Position numbers and translations under genes: made by a program. A model generated the notes under the pieces. The model did no database searches, had not been told where the DNA came from, and worked only from the letters and a program-made list of their open reading frames with translations. A stretch of 64,000 bases of DNA from Comamonas testosteroni (lineage in GTDB: Bacteria; Pseudomonadota; Gammaproteobacteria; Burkholderiales; Burkholderiaceae_C). Where the stretch lies: assembly GCF_003569915.1 (NCBI RefSeq), contig NZ_KZ984440.1:1-64000 (forward strand), in the 5' to 3' direction. Within the stretch, counting starts at the first letter, position 1. Each line of letters starts with the position of its first letter. Below, in pieces: positions 35,453 to 46,581 of the stretch.

Positions 35453-37195
35453 TTACTCGTTGGTAACTGCCAGCACTTCTTCGAGTGAGGTCAGGCCCAG
35501 CTTCACCTTGTGCAGTCCGGATTCGCGCAGGGATCGAACGCCTTCGACTTTGGCCTGAGCCGCAATTTCCAGCGCGCTGCCATCGCGCAAGATAATGCGC
35601 TGCAGCTCTTCACTGATGGGCATAACCTGGTAGATGCCGACCCGGCCTTTGTAGCCATTGTTGCAGGCGGAGCAGCCCACGGGCTTGTAAGTGACCCAGC
35701 TGCCATCCACTTCGCTCTCGTCGTAACCAGCATCCAGCAGGGCTTCACGCGGCACATCGGCAGGCTGCTTGCACTGCGCGCACAGTCGCCGTGCCAGACG
35801 CTGGGCGGTGATCAGGATCACGCTGGAAGCAATGTTGAAGGGGGCGATCCCCATATTGCGCATACGTGTCAGCGTGGTCGGGGCATCGTTGGTGTGCAGG
35901 GTCGACAGCACCAAGTGGCCGGTTTGGGCCGCCTTGATCGAAATGTCGGCGGTTTCCAGATCCCGGATTTCACCCACCATGATGATGTCCGGATCCTGAC
36001 GCAGAAAGGACTTCAGAGCAGCGGCAAAAGTCAGGCCGGCCTTCTCGTTCACATTCACCTGGTTGACACCAGGCATATTGATTTCGGAGGGGTCTTCAGC
36101 GGTGGCGATATTTACACCGGGCTGGTTCAGCAGATTCAGGCAGGTGTAGAGAGACACGGTCTTGCCCGAGCCGGTGGGGCCTGTGACCAGAATCATGCCG
36201 TAAGGGCGGTTGATGGCCTTGAGCAAGCGCTCTTTTTCCTCGGGCTCATAGCCCAGGGCATCAATACCCATCTTGGCCGAGCTCGGGTCCAGAATACGGA
36301 TCACGATCTTCTCGCCAAACAGCGTGGGCAAGGTGCTGACACGGAAGTCGATGACGCGATCCGGGCCGACCTTGAGCTTCATGCGGCCATCCTGGGGTAC
36401 GCGCTTTTCCGAGATATCCAGGCGTGAGATCACCTTGATGCGCGATGCCAGCTTGTCCTTGATGGCGATCGGCGGCGAAGCAATTTCACGCAACTCGCCG
36501 TCAATACGAAAGCGCACGCGATAGTTGTGCTCATAGGGCTCGAAGTGCAAGTCGGATGCGCGCATATTGAATGCATCGAGCAGCATCTTGTGCAGAAACT
36601 TGACGACGGGAGCATCTTCGACATCTGCGCCAATGGCATTGTCTTTTTCTTCGGGTGCATCTTCAATCTTGACATCATCAAAATCGAAGTCGCCGGAGCT
36701 TGAGTAGGTCTCGAGTGATTCGCTGACGCTTTTGCCGGCCTGGTCGATAAGCTTGAGAAGCTTGTCGGCTTCGACCACGACCCAGTCCACAAACAACTGT
36801 GTGGTGAACTTGATCTGCTCGGCGGCTTCCTGCTGCGTAGGATCCGCCGTGGCGATGGTGATGCGGTTGCCCCGCTTGCTCAGGGCCAGCACACGGTAGG
36901 TGCTGCTGATTTTGGGGTCCAGCAGATCACGCGGTAACTGTGATGGGTCGATGGCACCGAGGTCCAGCAAAGGTGTGCTGAACATGGTGGAAATCGTCTC
37001 GGCAATTTCCAGGGCGCTGATTTCACCCGACTGGCTTAGCTCGGAGATAAAGGGCGTACGACTGCTCGTGGCCTTTTTGGCGGCAGCTTCCGCAGCTTGT
37101 TGCGAAACCTTGCCAGCAGAGATCAATGCACGTCCCAAGCCGGGAATAGCGATGGGTGCTGGAGGGTTTTTTTGCAGCGGATCGGCAGCAGCCAT
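35453..37195 (-). CDS. pilB: Type IV pilus assembly ATPase PilB
   Basis: A 580-residue hexameric motor that powers pilus extension. The N-terminal GspE/MshEN domain (about residues 20-160) is followed by a linker, then the ATPase core: Walker A GPTGSGKTVSLY, the Asp box TAEDPSEINMPG, Walker B RQDPDIIMVGEIRD and the His box TGHLVLSTLHTNDAP. A zinc site with CAQCKQ and CSACNNGY is near the C-terminus. ATG 37195 is the first start after the tRNA-Pro gene. Together with pilC and pilD it gives the core of the pilus machine. Confidence 0.96.
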   Translation of the reverse strand: MAAADPLQKNPPAPIAIPGLGRALISAGKVSQQAAEAAAKKATSSRTPFISELSQSGEISALEIAETISTMFSTPLLDLGAIDPSQLPRDLLDPKISSTYRVLALSKRGNRITIATADPTQQEAAEQIKFTTQLFVDWVVVEADKLLKLIDQAGKSVSESLETYSSSGDFDFDDVKIEDAPEEKDNAIGADVEDAPVVKFLHKMLLDAFNMRASDLHFEPYEHNYRVRFRIDGELREIASPPIAIKDKLASRIKVISRLDISEKRVPQDGRMKLKVGPDRVIDFRVSTLPTLFGEKIVIRILDPSSAKMGIDALGYEPEEKERLLKAINRPYGMILVTGPTGSGKTVSLYTCLNLLNQPGVNIATAEDPSEINMPGVNQVNVNEKAGLTFAAALKSFLRQDPDIIMVGEIRDLETADISIKAAQTGHLVLSTLHTNDAPTTLTRMRNMGIAPFNIASSVILITAQRLARRLCAQCKQPADVPREALLDAGYDESEVDGSWVTYKPVGCSACNNGYKGRVGIYQVMPISEELQRIILRDGSALEIAAQAKVEGVRSLRESGLHKVKLGLTSLEEVLAVTNE

Positions 37196-37328
37196 GTATA
37201 CAAGCTCTGTAGGACGAGGAGGCTTATCCTACCATTGCTGCAGGGGGTCATGTACGTGTAAGCGCCCGTGACTGGCGTCAATGCAACGGCATTGAATTGG
37301 CTCAATAAACAGAGGAAAAGACCAAGAT

Positions 37329-37405
37329 TGGTCGGGGTGAGAGGATTCGAACCTCCGGCCTCTACGTCCCGAACGTAGCGCTCTACCAGGCTAAGCTACA
37401 CCCCG
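37329..37405 (-). tRNA. tRNA-Pro (CGG)
   Basis: 77 nt on the minus strand. The acceptor CGGGGTG pairs with CACCCCG, the anticodon loop TTCGGGA gives anticodon CGG, the T-loop is TTCGAAT, and CCA is encoded. The gene lies between pilB and ispB, both on the same strand. Confidence 0.97.
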
Positions 37406-37443
37406 CAGGCCTTGTTGCTGAGCACTTTTGTGCATCTGGCGAT

Positions 37444-38424
37444 TCAGGTGCGGCGCTCCAAAAGCTGAGAGGCCAATTGTAGCAAACTTGCACTGTGCTC
37501 GTTGTCTGGCAGGGCGGCTAAAGCATCAATGGCGCGCTGGGCTTCTGCATGTGCGGCGGCGCGCGCGACCTCCAGGGCGCCAGTGCTGCGCACGATCTCC
37601 ACCACGGCATTCAGTTGCTCGGTCGAGCCCTGCTCAATGGCATTGCGAACAATGCTTGCTTGCTCGGCCGTGCCGCGCTGCATGGCGGCAATCAACGGCA
37701 AAGTGCATTTGCCTTCGCGCAGGTCATCGCCCAGGTTTTTGCCCATTTCTTCGGCATTGCCGGTGTAGTCGAGCACATCATCAATGATCTGGAATGCCGT
37801 ACCCAGGGCCTGGCCATAGGTGGCGCAGGCCTGCTCCACTTCAGGGCGGGCGCCTGCCAGCACTGCGGCGAGCTGAGCGCTGGCCTCAAACAGCTGGGCC
37901 GTCTTGGAGCGGATGACGTGCAGGTAGCCAGCTTCGTCCAGAGAGGCGTCGTGCGTGTTGATGAGTTGCTGCACCTCGCCTTCGGCGATCACATTGGTGG
38001 CGTCCGACAGAATTTGCAGCACGCGCATGCTGCCCACTTCCACCATCATCTGGAAGGAGCGGGTGTGCAGAAAGTCGCCGACCAGCACGCTGGCGGGGTT
38101 GCCGAAAGTCTCGTTGGCGGTAGGGCGGCCACGGCGCAGGGTGGACTCGTCCACCACGTCGTCATGCAGCAGTGTTGCGGTGTGGATCAGTTCCACCACG
38201 GCCGCGAGCATGTATTTGTTGTGGCCCTTGTAGCCGAGGGCGCCGCAAATCAGCAGCAGCAATGCGGGGCGCAGGCGCTTGCCGCCAGCAGCAATGATGT
38301 ACTGGGAGATCTGGGCAATCAGGGGAACGCTGGTTGTCAGTCGCTGAGCAATGACAGCATCCACTTCGCGCATGTCATCTGCGATCAGGGCAAGCGGATT
38401 GGATGTGGAAATTTCTGTAGTCAA
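37444..38424 (-). CDS. ispB: Octaprenyl (polyprenyl) diphosphate synthase
   Basis: A 326-residue trans-prenyltransferase that makes the side chain of ubiquinone. The two Asp-rich motifs that bind Mg-diphosphate are LLHDDVVDES and QIIDDVLDYTG. Also present are GGKRLRPAL and an FTR-like TRSFQMMVEVG. The start is TTG 38424 if the family-like N-terminus ALIADDMREVDAVI is kept. The first ATG is 17 residues in and would cut it short. It is divergent from rplU. Confidence 0.93.
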   Translation of the reverse strand: MTTEISTSNPLALIADDMREVDAVIAQRLTTSVPLIAQISQYIIAAGGKRLRPALLLLICGALGYKGHNKYMLAAVVELIHTATLLHDDVVDESTLRRGRPTANETFGNPASVLVGDFLHTRSFQMMVEVGSMRVLQILSDATNVIAEGEVQQLINTHDASLDEAGYLHVIRSKTAQLFEASAQLAAVLAGARPEVEQACATYGQALGTAFQIIDDVLDYTGNAEEMGKNLGDDLREGKCTLPLIAAMQRGTAEQASIVRNAIEQGSTEQLNAVVEIVRSTGALEVARAAAHAEAQRAIDALAALPDNEHSASLLQLASQLLERRT

Positions 38425-38544
38425 GGTGATGAACCGCCAAGTGGACTCATGATTATAGAAAGATGCTGCAGCGGTTTAACCGGTCTGCTCTGGTGGGGGA
38501 TTTGGGAAGGCGTAGGGGTATGAGAGCACAAAATTTGCATGCGT

Positions 38545-38554
38545 GCTAGAATTT
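38545..38554 (+). promoter_or_regulatory. Candidate -10 region for rplU-rpmA
   Basis: GCTAGAATTT, with TAGAAT at 38547, lies 51 bp before the rplU start. It is the same string as found before petA and tRNA-Thr. A -35 box is not clear. Confidence 0.35.
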
Positions 38555-38604
38555 ACGGCTCTGTGGAAATCATTCCTCAGAACTCTCAAACTTTAGAGGT
38601 TTTC

Positions 38605-38916
38605 ATGTACGCAGTCATAAAAACCGGCGGCAAGCAGTATCGCGTTGCAGCTGGCGAAAAGATCAAGGTAGAACAGATTGCTGCGGACGTAGGCCAGGAA
38701 ATCGTAATCGACCAAGTTTTGGCCGTCGGCAACGGCGCTGAAATCAAGGTTGGTGCTCCCCTGGTGTCCGGCGCATCTGTGAAGGCAACGGTTGTTGCTC
38801 ACGGTAAGCACGACAAGGTGCACATCTTCAAGATGCGTCGCCGTAAGCACTATCAGAAGCGTCAAGGCCATCGTCAGCAGTTCACCGAACTGCAAATCGT
38901 GGCGATTGCTGCTTAA
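38605..38916 (+). CDS. rplU: 50S ribosomal protein L21
   Basis: A 103-residue protein of the large ribosomal subunit that binds 23S rRNA near L20. The start [14 protein letters not shown] and the ending [20 protein letters not shown] are classic. ATG 38605 is chosen for this reason. An in-frame start at 38539 would add an unlikely 22 residues. TTTAGAGG is the ribosome site. It heads rplU-rpmA-obgE. Confidence 0.98.
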   Translation: MYAVIKTGGKQYRVAAGEKIKVEQIAADVGQEIVIDQVLAVGNGAEIKVGAPLVSGASVKATVVAHGKHDKVHIFKMRRRKHYQKRQGHRQQFTELQIVAIAA

Positions 38917-38931
38917 TTTTAGGAGCTAGAC

Positions 38932-39189
38932 ATGGCACAGAAAAAAGGCGGCGGCTCTACGCGCAACGGACGTGATTCCAAGCCAAAAATGCTGGGCGTG
39001 AAGGCCTTTGGTGGCGAGCTGGTGACAGCTGGTTCCATCATCGTGCGTCAGCGCGGCACCAAGTTCCACCCCGGTGAGAACGTGGGCGTGGGCAAGGATC
39101 ACACCCTGTTTGCACTGGTTGACGGCCACGTGTCGTTCGGTGTGAAGGGCGCTCTGTCCAAGCAAACCGTCAACATTACGGCTGCTTAA
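38932..39189 (+). CDS. rpmA: 50S ribosomal protein L27
   Basis: An 85-residue protein near the peptidyl transferase centre. [16 protein letters not shown] is the expected N-terminus, with the flexible tail reaching toward the P-site tRNA. It follows rplU by 15 bp with an AGGAG ribosome site and is closed by a strong terminator before obgE. Confidence 0.98.
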   Translation: MAQKKGGGSTRNGRDSKPKMLGVKAFGGELVTAGSIIVRQRGTKFHPGENVGVGKDHTLFALVDGHVSFGVKGALSKQTVNITAA

Positions 39190-39206
39190 GTCGTCGTTGA
39201 CTCAAA

Positions 39207-39235
39207 CAAAGCCCCGACTTGTCGGGGCTTTGTTG
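39207..39235 (+). terminator. Terminator after rpmA
   Basis: A perfect 11-bp stem (39207-39217 with 39222-39232) around CTTG, with a T-rich tail. Confidence 0.88.
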
Positions 39236-39326
39236 CTTGAGAAAGCTCCAATTTCTAGCAGATGGGGCATGGTATAGACCACGTAAAAGTGTGGCCCGAG
39301 GCTTCAGGTGCACACTGATTTTGTAG

Positions 39327-40454
<1,128 letters not shown>

Positions 40455-40499
40455 GCTAGGCGGTGTCACCCAGCAGCGCACCCTGTGCGCTGTTTTGCT

Positions 40500-40560
40500 T
40501 TGAAATTCATAGCTGAATGTGCTTAAGTTGTAAGCACTAGAGGCCTAAAACGCTAAAAAT
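40500..40560 (+). repeat. Family A dispersed repeat (obgE-proB gap)
   Basis: TGAAATTCATAGCTGAATGT, a spacer, then AAGCACTAGAGGCCTAAAA. It ends 4 bp before proB. Confidence 0.75.
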
Positions 40561-40564
40561 CCTC

Positions 40565-41704
40565 ATGTCTTCCAATGTCTTGCGTGATGCACACCGCATC
40601 GTTGTCAAAGTCGGCTCCAGCCTGGTGACCAATGAAGGCCGTGGGCTGGACGAGGCGGCCATCCAGGAGTGGAGCCGTCAGTTGGCCGCTTTGGTGCATG
40701 GCGAGGACGGCATCAAGCGTGAAGTCATCATGGTCTCCAGCGGTGCCATTGCGGAAGGCATGAAACGCCTGGGTTGGGCCACCCGCCCTACAGAAGTGCA
40801 TGAGCTGCAGGCTGCAGCCGCAGTCGGTCAGATGGGCCTGGCCCAAATGTACGAGACCAAGCTGCGCGAGGAAAACGTGGCCAGCGCCCAGGTGCTGCTC
40901 ACCCACGCCGACCTGGCCGACCGTGAGCGCTATCTGAATGCCCGCACCACGCTGCTGACGCTGCTGCGACTGGGCGTGGTGCCCGTCATCAATGAAAACG
41001 ACACCGTCGTCATCGACGAAATCAAGTTCGGCGACAACGACACTCTGGGTGCGCTGGTGGCCAATCTGGTCGAGGCCGACGCACTGGTGATCCTGACCGA
41101 TCAGCGCGGCCTCTACAGCGCCGACCCACGTAAGAACCCCGATGCCAGGTTTATCGATGTGGCAGAGGCTGGCGACCCCGCTCTGGAGGCCATGGCGGGC
41201 GGTGCAGGTCTGTCCATCGGCACGGGCGGCATGATCACCAAGATTCTGGCCGCCAAGCGTGCTGCGGGCTCGGGCGCCTCCACAGTGATCGCCTGGGGGC
41301 GTGAGAAAGACGTGCTGCTGCGCCTGACGCGTGGCGAATCCATTGGCACCCTGCTGGTGGCTGATACGCACAAGACCCAGGCGCGCAAGCAGTGGATTGC
41401 CGACCACCTCAAGCTGCGTGGTTCGGTCACCGTGGATGCGGGCGCCGTCGCCAAGCTGCGTGACGAAGGCAAAAGCCTGCTGCCCATCGGCATGATTGCC
41501 GTGGAAGGTGATTTCTCACGCGGTGAAGTGATTGCCGTGCGGGATGAAAACGGCGTGGAGATTGCGCGCGGCCTGGCCAGTTATGCGGGGGCCGAGGCCC
41601 GTTTGCTGTGCCGCAAGAGCTCATCCGAGATCGAAAGCCTGCTGGGCTACTCGGCAGGGCCCGAAATGGTGCACCGCGACAATATGGTGGTCGCAGGGCA
41701 CTGA
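40565..41704 (+). CDS. proB: Glutamate 5-kinase
   Basis: A 379-residue enzyme that phosphorylates glutamate in the first step of proline synthesis. The amino-acid kinase domain (about residues 5-265) has [54 protein letters not shown] and [11 protein letters not shown]-terminal PUA domain follows (about residues 285-370). The domain set is that of E. coli ProB. Feedback control by proline is expected from the family. proA is not in the window. Confidence 0.96.
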   Translation: MSSNVLRDAHRIVVKVGSSLVTNEGRGLDEAAIQEWSRQLAALVHGEDGIKREVIMVSSGAIAEGMKRLGWATRPTEVHELQAAAAVGQMGLAQMYETKLREENVASAQVLLTHADLADRERYLNARTTLLTLLRLGVVPVINENDTVVIDEIKFGDNDTLGALVANLVEADALVILTDQRGLYSADPRKNPDARFIDVAEAGDPALEAMAGGAGLSIGTGGMITKILAAKRAAGSGASTVIAWGREKDVLLRLTRGESIGTLLVADTHKTQARKQWIADHLKLRGSVTVDAGAVAKLRDEGKSLLPIGMIAVEGDFSRGEVIAVRDENGVEIARGLASYAGAEARLLCRKSSSEIESLLGYSAGPEMVHRDNMVVAGH

Positions 41705-41719
41705 GCCGGTTTCCCAAAC

Positions 41720-41757
41720 AAAAAGCCGTAATGCGGATGAGGCATTACGGCTTTTTT
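41720..41757. terminator. Bidirectional terminator between proB and rppH
   Basis: A perfect 15-bp stem (41720-41734 with 41742-41756) with A-run and T-run flanks. It touches the rppH stop, so it serves both converging genes. Confidence 0.92.
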
Positions 41758-42455
41758 CATTGCAAAGGCTTGTTGTCCTGGGGACTGAAGCCGGTTTGCG
41801 GATCCGGATCGAAGCTGGCCCCGGGGGGCAACTCCATACCTGGATTGATGCGAAAGCTGCCTGTGCGAGCCGGGTACAGAGCCGGCATCTGGTGCGCCGA
41901 GTGAAGGGGTGCTCCACTGCCGCTGGCTTCCTGCTCGCGTGGCCGCATGCCACTGCGCAGATAGCGGTTTCTCTGTTGCTCACTGCGTGGCACAAAGCGT
42001 GCCAACTCAGTCAGCGCCATCTCATAGACACCGCGTTTAAACTCCACGACAACATCCAGCGGAACCCAGTAATCGTTCCAGCGCCAGGCATCGAACTCAG
42101 GGTGATCCGTCGCGCGCAGGTTTAGATCCCAGTCGTGACCGACCAATTGAAGCAAAAACCATATCTGCTTCTGGCCTTTGTAATGCCCGCGAGCGTCGCG
42201 GCGGATAAACCGGTCTGGCACCTCGTAGCGCAACCAGTCCCTGGTGCGGGCAACCACGCGGACGTGGTTGGGCTTCAGACCCACTTCTTCGTGCAGTTCG
42301 CGGAACATGGCTTGTTCGGGTGTCTCCCCCCGGTCAATGCCACCTTGCGGAAACTGCCAGCTGTGGGTGCGAATGCGTTTTCCCCAGAACACCTGGTTTC
42401 TTTGGTTGAGCAGGATGATGCCGACGTTCGGGCGAAATCCGTCCCGGTCAAGCAT
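41757..42455 (-). CDS. rppH: RNA pyrophosphohydrolase (RppH/NudH)
   Basis: A 232-residue Nudix enzyme that removes pyrophosphate from the 5' end of mRNA and so starts decay. The family start [15 protein letters not shown] gives ATG 42455. An upstream ATG at 42494 would add 13 residues without support. The Nudix box is complete from [17 protein letters not shown] through HEEVGL. The domain runs to about residue 165. The remaining tail is rich in Pro and Arg, as in other Burkholderiales, and probably disordered. Divergent from proS. Confidence 0.93.
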   Translation of the reverse strand: MLDRDGFRPNVGIILLNQRNQVFWGKRIRTHSWQFPQGGIDRGETPEQAMFRELHEEVGLKPNHVRVVARTRDWLRYEVPDRFIRRDARGHYKGQKQIWFLLQLVGHDWDLNLRATDHPEFDAWRWNDYWVPLDVVVEFKRGVYEMALTELARFVPRSEQQRNRYLRSGMRPREQEASGSGAPLHSAHQMPALYPARTGSFRINPGMELPPGASFDPDPQTGFSPQDNKPLQ

Positions 42456-42549
42456 AATCGAACCCCAAATTTTTGAATTGTGTTCATTATGCATGGCCCC
42501 TTGTGATCGGCAAGCGGGCCATGCCTATTTCCACTGAATTGCCAGTTCC

Positions 42550-44292
42550 ATGAAAGCCTCCCAATTTCTCATCTCCACCCTCAAGGAAGCTCCGGCCGAC
42601 GCCGAAGTGGTCAGCCACAAGCTCATGACACGGGCTGGCATGATCAAAAAGCTGGGTGCCGGCATCTACAACTACATGCCCATGGGCCTGCGCGTGATTC
42701 GCAAGGTCGAGGCCATCGTGCGCGAAGAAATGAACCGCGCAGGGGCCATTGAAGTGACCATGCCCGTGGTCCAGCCTGCCGAGCTGTGGCAAGAGACGGG
42801 CCGCTTCGAGAAGATGGGCCCCGAGCTGCTGCGCATTCAAGACCGCCATGGCCGTGATTTCGTGATCCAGCCCACTTCCGAAGAAGTGGTGACCGATATC
42901 GCGCGCCAGGAGTTCAAGAGCTACAAGCAGTTGCCCAAGAACCTCTACCAGATTCAGACCAAGTTCCGCGACGAGCGTCGCCCCCGCTTTGGCCTGATGC
43001 GTGGCCGCGAGTTCATCATGAAGGACGCTTACTCCTTCGACAAGGACCGCGACGCCGCCCAGATCAGCTACCAGACCATGCGCGAAGCCTACAAGCGCAT
43101 CTTTGACCGCTTTGGCCTGCAATACCGTGCCGTGCGCGCCGACTCTGGCGCCATTGGCGGCGATTTGAGCGAAGAATTCCAGGTGATCGCATCTACCGGT
43201 GAAGATGCCATCGTCTATTGCCCGAACAGCGATTACGCCGCCAACATCGAAAAGGCCGAAAGCCTGGCTCCGACCCAAGCCCGCCCTGCCGCTGGCAAGG
43301 CCCTGGAAAAGGTCGCCACGCCCGGCAATAGCACTTGCGAAGCCGTGGCAGCCCAGTTGGGCTTGCCGCTGGCACAGACCGTGAAGTCGCTGGTGTTGGC
43401 TACTGACGAGTTGGACGACAAGGGCATCATCGTCAAGACCCAGGTCTGGCTGCTGCTGCTGCGCGGTGACCATGAGATGAACGAGATCAAGGTGGGCAAG
43501 GTCGAAGGCCTGGCCAACTTCCGTTTTGCCTCCGTGCCCGAGATTGAAGAGCACTTTGGTTGCCAGCCCGGCTACCTGGGCCCCATCAATCTGAAAAAGC
43601 CTGTGAACATCGTGGTGGACCGCGAAGTCGCCGTGATGGCCGACTGGGTTTGCGGCGCCAACGAGGTAGATTTCCACATCACCGGCGTGAACTTTGGCCG
43701 TGACCTGCCCGAACCCTCCGTGATTGCCGACCTGCGCAACGTGGTCGCCGGCGACAAGTCACCCGACGGCGCAGGCGAGCTGGCGATTGAGCGCGGCATT
43801 GAAATTGGCCATGTGTTCTACCTGGGCACTAAGTACTCCAAGGCCATGGAAGCCACTTTCCTGGGCGACAACGGCAAGCCCCAGCACTTTGAAATGGGTT
43901 GCTACGGCATTGGCGTGACGCGCCTGCCTGCCGCTGCCATCGAGCAGAACCACGACGAGCGCGGCATCATCTGGCCCGACGCGATTGCGCCGTTCACCGT
44001 GGTGATCTGCCCCATCGGCATGGGCCGCAGCGAGCTGGTCAAGACCGAAGCCGAAAAGCTCTACAGCGAGTTGCTGGCGCTGGGCGTGGACGTGATTCTG
44101 GACGACCGCGACGAGCGCCCCGGCGCCATGCTGGCCGACTGGGAGCTGATTGGCGTGCCCCACCGCGTGGTGCTGGGTGATCGTGGACTGAAGGACGGCC
44201 AGGTGGAATACCAGCAGCGCCGTGACACAGAAGCGACAAAGCTGGCGGTTGGAGAGGTGCTGAATCACCTCAAAAGCCGCTTGGGCTTGTAA
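42550..44292 (+). CDS. proS: Prolyl-tRNA synthetase
   Basis: A 580-residue class II synthetase that charges tRNA-Pro. The catalytic core has motif 2 ([26 protein letters not shown] in its order) and motif 3 ([12 protein letters not shown]). The editing insertion domain that clears Ala-tRNA-Pro lies between them (about residues 225-400), so this is the long bacterial form. The anticodon-binding domain is C-terminal. ATG 42550 fits the family start [10 protein letters not shown]. Confidence 0.98.
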   Translation: MKASQFLISTLKEAPADAEVVSHKLMTRAGMIKKLGAGIYNYMPMGLRVIRKVEAIVREEMNRAGAIEVTMPVVQPAELWQETGRFEKMGPELLRIQDRHGRDFVIQPTSEEVVTDIARQEFKSYKQLPKNLYQIQTKFRDERRPRFGLMRGREFIMKDAYSFDKDRDAAQISYQTMREAYKRIFDRFGLQYRAVRADSGAIGGDLSEEFQVIASTGEDAIVYCPNSDYAANIEKAESLAPTQARPAAGKALEKVATPGNSTCEAVAAQLGLPLAQTVKSLVLATDELDDKGIIVKTQVWLLLLRGDHEMNEIKVGKVEGLANFRFASVPEIEEHFGCQPGYLGPINLKKPVNIVVDREVAVMADWVCGANEVDFHITGVNFGRDLPEPSVIADLRNVVAGDKSPDGAGELAIERGIEIGHVFYLGTKYSKAMEATFLGDNGKPQHFEMGCYGIGVTRLPAAAIEQNHDERGIIWPDAIAPFTVVICPIGMGRSELVKTEAEKLYSELLALGVDVILDDRDERPGAMLADWELIGVPHRVVLGDRGLKDGQVEYQQRRDTEATKLAVGEVLNHLKSRLGL

Positions 44293-44303
44293 GCTTCTGT
44301 TTC

Positions 44304-44957
44304 ATGTCCACAGCAATCTTTAACCGGCGCACTTGTCTGAGCGCAGTGGCCTCGCTGGCCTTGCCGTCAGCGGGCTGGCTGCTGCCTCGGGCTGCATGGG
44401 CTGGAGGGCAGCTGGAGGAGCCTTTGGCGGACTCTGTGCGCACCGCCATGAGTGCGGCCGTCGCGGGTTCGGGCGCGCCGCCCGAGCTGGAGTTCACCTC
44501 CACCGAGGCGCGCATGAGCTATCTGCGCTGGCTGGTGGCCAGCAGCGACAAGCTGGTCAAGCGCAAGCCCGACCCGCAGGCGCGACGCGAGTTTTTGCAG
44601 ACCGTCTGGTACGAGGCCAAGCGCGCGGGCCTGGATGTGTCCATGGTCATGGGCCTGATTCAGGTGGAGAGCGGCTTTCGCAAGTACGCGATCTCCAGCG
44701 TCGGCGCGCGCGGCTATATGCAGATCATGCCGTTCTGGATGCGCCTGATTGGCGATGGTGATTCAGGCAAGCTCTTTCATATGCAGACCAATCTGCGCTT
44801 TGGCTGCGTGATCCTGCGCCACTATCTGGACCGTGAAAAAGGCGATGCCTATATGGCGCTGGGTCGCTACAACGGCAGCCGTGGTCAGCCCCAGTACCCG
44901 AATGCGGTGTTTGGCGCGCAGCGGCGCTGGCTGATTGAAGAGCCCAAATCGGTCTGA
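44304..44957 (+). CDS. Lytic transglycosylase (SLT domain)
   Basis: A 217-residue exported muramidase-type enzyme that cleaves peptidoglycan without water, leaving 1,6-anhydro ends. The N-terminus NRRTCLSAVASLALPSAGWL is a signal peptide with a twin Arg, and cleavage is likely after AWA near residue 33. The SLT fold begins about residue 105. The catalytic Glu is in LIQVESGF, followed by GARGYMQIMPFW and ALGRYNGS. It starts 11 bp after proS, so it is probably cotranscribed. Whether it travels by Sec or Tat is not clear. Confidence 0.9.
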   Translation: MSTAIFNRRTCLSAVASLALPSAGWLLPRAAWAGGQLEEPLADSVRTAMSAAVAGSGAPPELEFTSTEARMSYLRWLVASSDKLVKRKPDPQARREFLQTVWYEAKRAGLDVSMVMGLIQVESGFRKYAISSVGARGYMQIMPFWMRLIGDGDSGKLFHMQTNLRFGCVILRHYLDREKGDAYMALGRYNGSRGQPQYPNAVFGAQRRWLIEEPKSV

Positions 44958-44974
44958 ACACAGATTCAAAAATC

Positions 44975-45003
44975 AAAAAGCGAGCCTTCAAGCTCGCTTT
45001 TTT
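44975..45003. terminator. Bidirectional terminator between the transglycosylase and the CBS protein
   Basis: An 11-bp stem (44975-44985 with 44992-45002), a 6-nt loop, and A-run and T-run flanks. Confidence 0.9.
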
Positions 45004-45004
45004 A

Positions 45005-45056
45005 TGCCTTATTGGCCTCTAGTCCTTATGTTGTTTAGGCGAGTAGCTATTATTTC
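45005..45056 (-). repeat. Family A dispersed repeat after the CBS-domain gene
   Basis: On the minus strand it reads AATAATAGCTACTCGCC, a spacer, then AAGGACTAGAGGCCAATAAG. It starts at the stop codon of the CBS protein and runs to the terminator. Confidence 0.75.
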
Positions 45057-46422
45057 AGGAGTCCTTGCTGCTCGTCGCTGAGCCCTGCACCTTGGCTGCT
45101 GCCGCGGCGGCAGGGGCGGCGGATTCGATGGGCGTCACGGGCAGTCGGGTGACCATGACCTGGTCGATGCGGTAGCTGTCCACGTCCAGCACCTCGAACT
45201 TGTAGTGCTTCCAGTTCACCGAATCCGTGCGCCTGGGCACGCGGCGCAGCATGACCATGAGGAAGCCGCCCAGCGTCTCGTACTCATCGACATGCGGCAT
45301 CTCGTCGAGCTGCAGCACGCGCATCACGTCTTCAATGGGCGTGATGCCGTCGATCAGCCACGAGTTCTCATCGCGCTGAATGATCTGCTCCTCGTCGGCG
45401 GGGCCAACCAGATCGCCCATCACCGTGCTCATCACGTCGTTCAGTGTCACCACACCCACGACCAGGCTGTATTCGTTGACGATGACGGCAAAGTCTTCAT
45501 GCACCTGGCGGAACTGCTCCAGCACCTCGGCCAGCGTCAGCCGGTCGGGCACGATCAGCACCTTGTGCACCAGATTGCCGTCCATCAGCGACAGCGGCTG
45601 GTTGTTGAGCGCGCGCTGGAACAGATCCTTGGCGTCCACATAGCCGATGACGTGGTCGATATCGCCATCGCAGACCGGGTAGGTGGAAAACGGCTCCTCG
45701 GCAATGCGGGCGCGGATGATGTCGTCGCTGTCGTCGCGCAGAAAATAGGCCACGCTGTCGCGCTGGGTCATGGCCGAGGCCACGGTGCGCGAGTCCAGCT
45801 CAAACACATTGGCAATCACCTGTTGCTCACGCACGGCCAGCACCCCGGCCTTGGTGCCGGCCTCGGTCATGGCCAGAATGTCTTCGGAAGTGATGCGCTC
45901 ATCGCGCGTGGTGGGCAGGCCCAGCAGCTTGAACAAAGCCTCCGTGGCGCGGTTGTAGAACCAGGTGATGGGCTTGAACACCACCACGCACCAGCGCATG
46001 GGCGCGAGCACCTTGACCACATAGTGCTCGGGCTCGTTCATGCTCAGCCTGCGCGGCAGCAGGTCGGCCAGCAGGATAAAGGCCGAGGTGACTATGAAAA
46101 ACGAGAGCAGAAAGCCCAATGTTCCCGCTAGACTGGGCGATACCCAGAGCGCAAACATCTCGGTCAGTGCAGGGCTGAAAGCACCTTCGCCCACGATACC
46201 ACCCAGAATGGCGACCGCGTTCTGACCCACTTGCACGACGGTGAAATACTCGCCCGGCTGCTCCTGCACGCGCAGGGCACGCTCCGCACGGCCATCGCCG
46301 TCATCGGCCATCTGGCGCAGGCGCAGTCGGCGTGATGCGGCCAGGGCAATCTCGGCCACAGAGAAAAAGGCGCTGAGCAGAATCAGCAGGCAAATCACCA
46401 GAAGGCTTTGGGTCAAACTCAT
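45055..46422 (-). CDS. Hemolysin C / CorC-type CBS-domain membrane protein
   Basis: A 455-residue inner-membrane protein with an N-terminal CNNM/DUF21 domain of about four helices (residues 1-190), a CBS pair (about 215-335) and a CorC_HlyC domain (about 350-430). Relatives are linked to magnesium or cobalt export. The hemolysin name is historical. ATG 46422 (MSLTQSLLVICLLILL) is chosen because the first membrane helix follows at once. An upstream in-frame ATG at 46524 would place 34 polar residues before it. The tail is rich in Ala and Ser. Substrate not known. Confidence 0.88.
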   Translation of the reverse strand: MSLTQSLLVICLLILLSAFFSVAEIALAASRRLRLRQMADDGDGRAERALRVQEQPGEYFTVVQVGQNAVAILGGIVGEGAFSPALTEMFALWVSPSLAGTLGFLLSFFIVTSAFILLADLLPRRLSMNEPEHYVVKVLAPMRWCVVVFKPITWFYNRATEALFKLLGLPTTRDERITSEDILAMTEAGTKAGVLAVREQQVIANVFELDSRTVASAMTQRDSVAYFLRDDSDDIIRARIAEEPFSTYPVCDGDIDHVIGYVDAKDLFQRALNNQPLSLMDGNLVHKVLIVPDRLTLAEVLEQFRQVHEDFAVIVNEYSLVVGVVTLNDVMSTVMGDLVGPADEEQIIQRDENSWLIDGITPIEDVMRVLQLDEMPHVDEYETLGGFLMVMLRRVPRRTDSVNWKHYKFEVLDVDSYRIDQVMVTRLPVTPIESAAPAAAAAAKVQGSATSSKDS

Positions 46423-46581
46423 AGGCAGGGCTGCTGCGGCACGGCATGTGCCTGCAACCGATGGTTGATCAGCCCCTATTCGACCACATAAAGCTGTTGT
46501 ATCGGAGTTGGAGCTTCTATGCACCTGTAGCCAGCACTAACTTGGCTGTGATACACCTTGGGCCAAGCAGTGGGAGCAATC

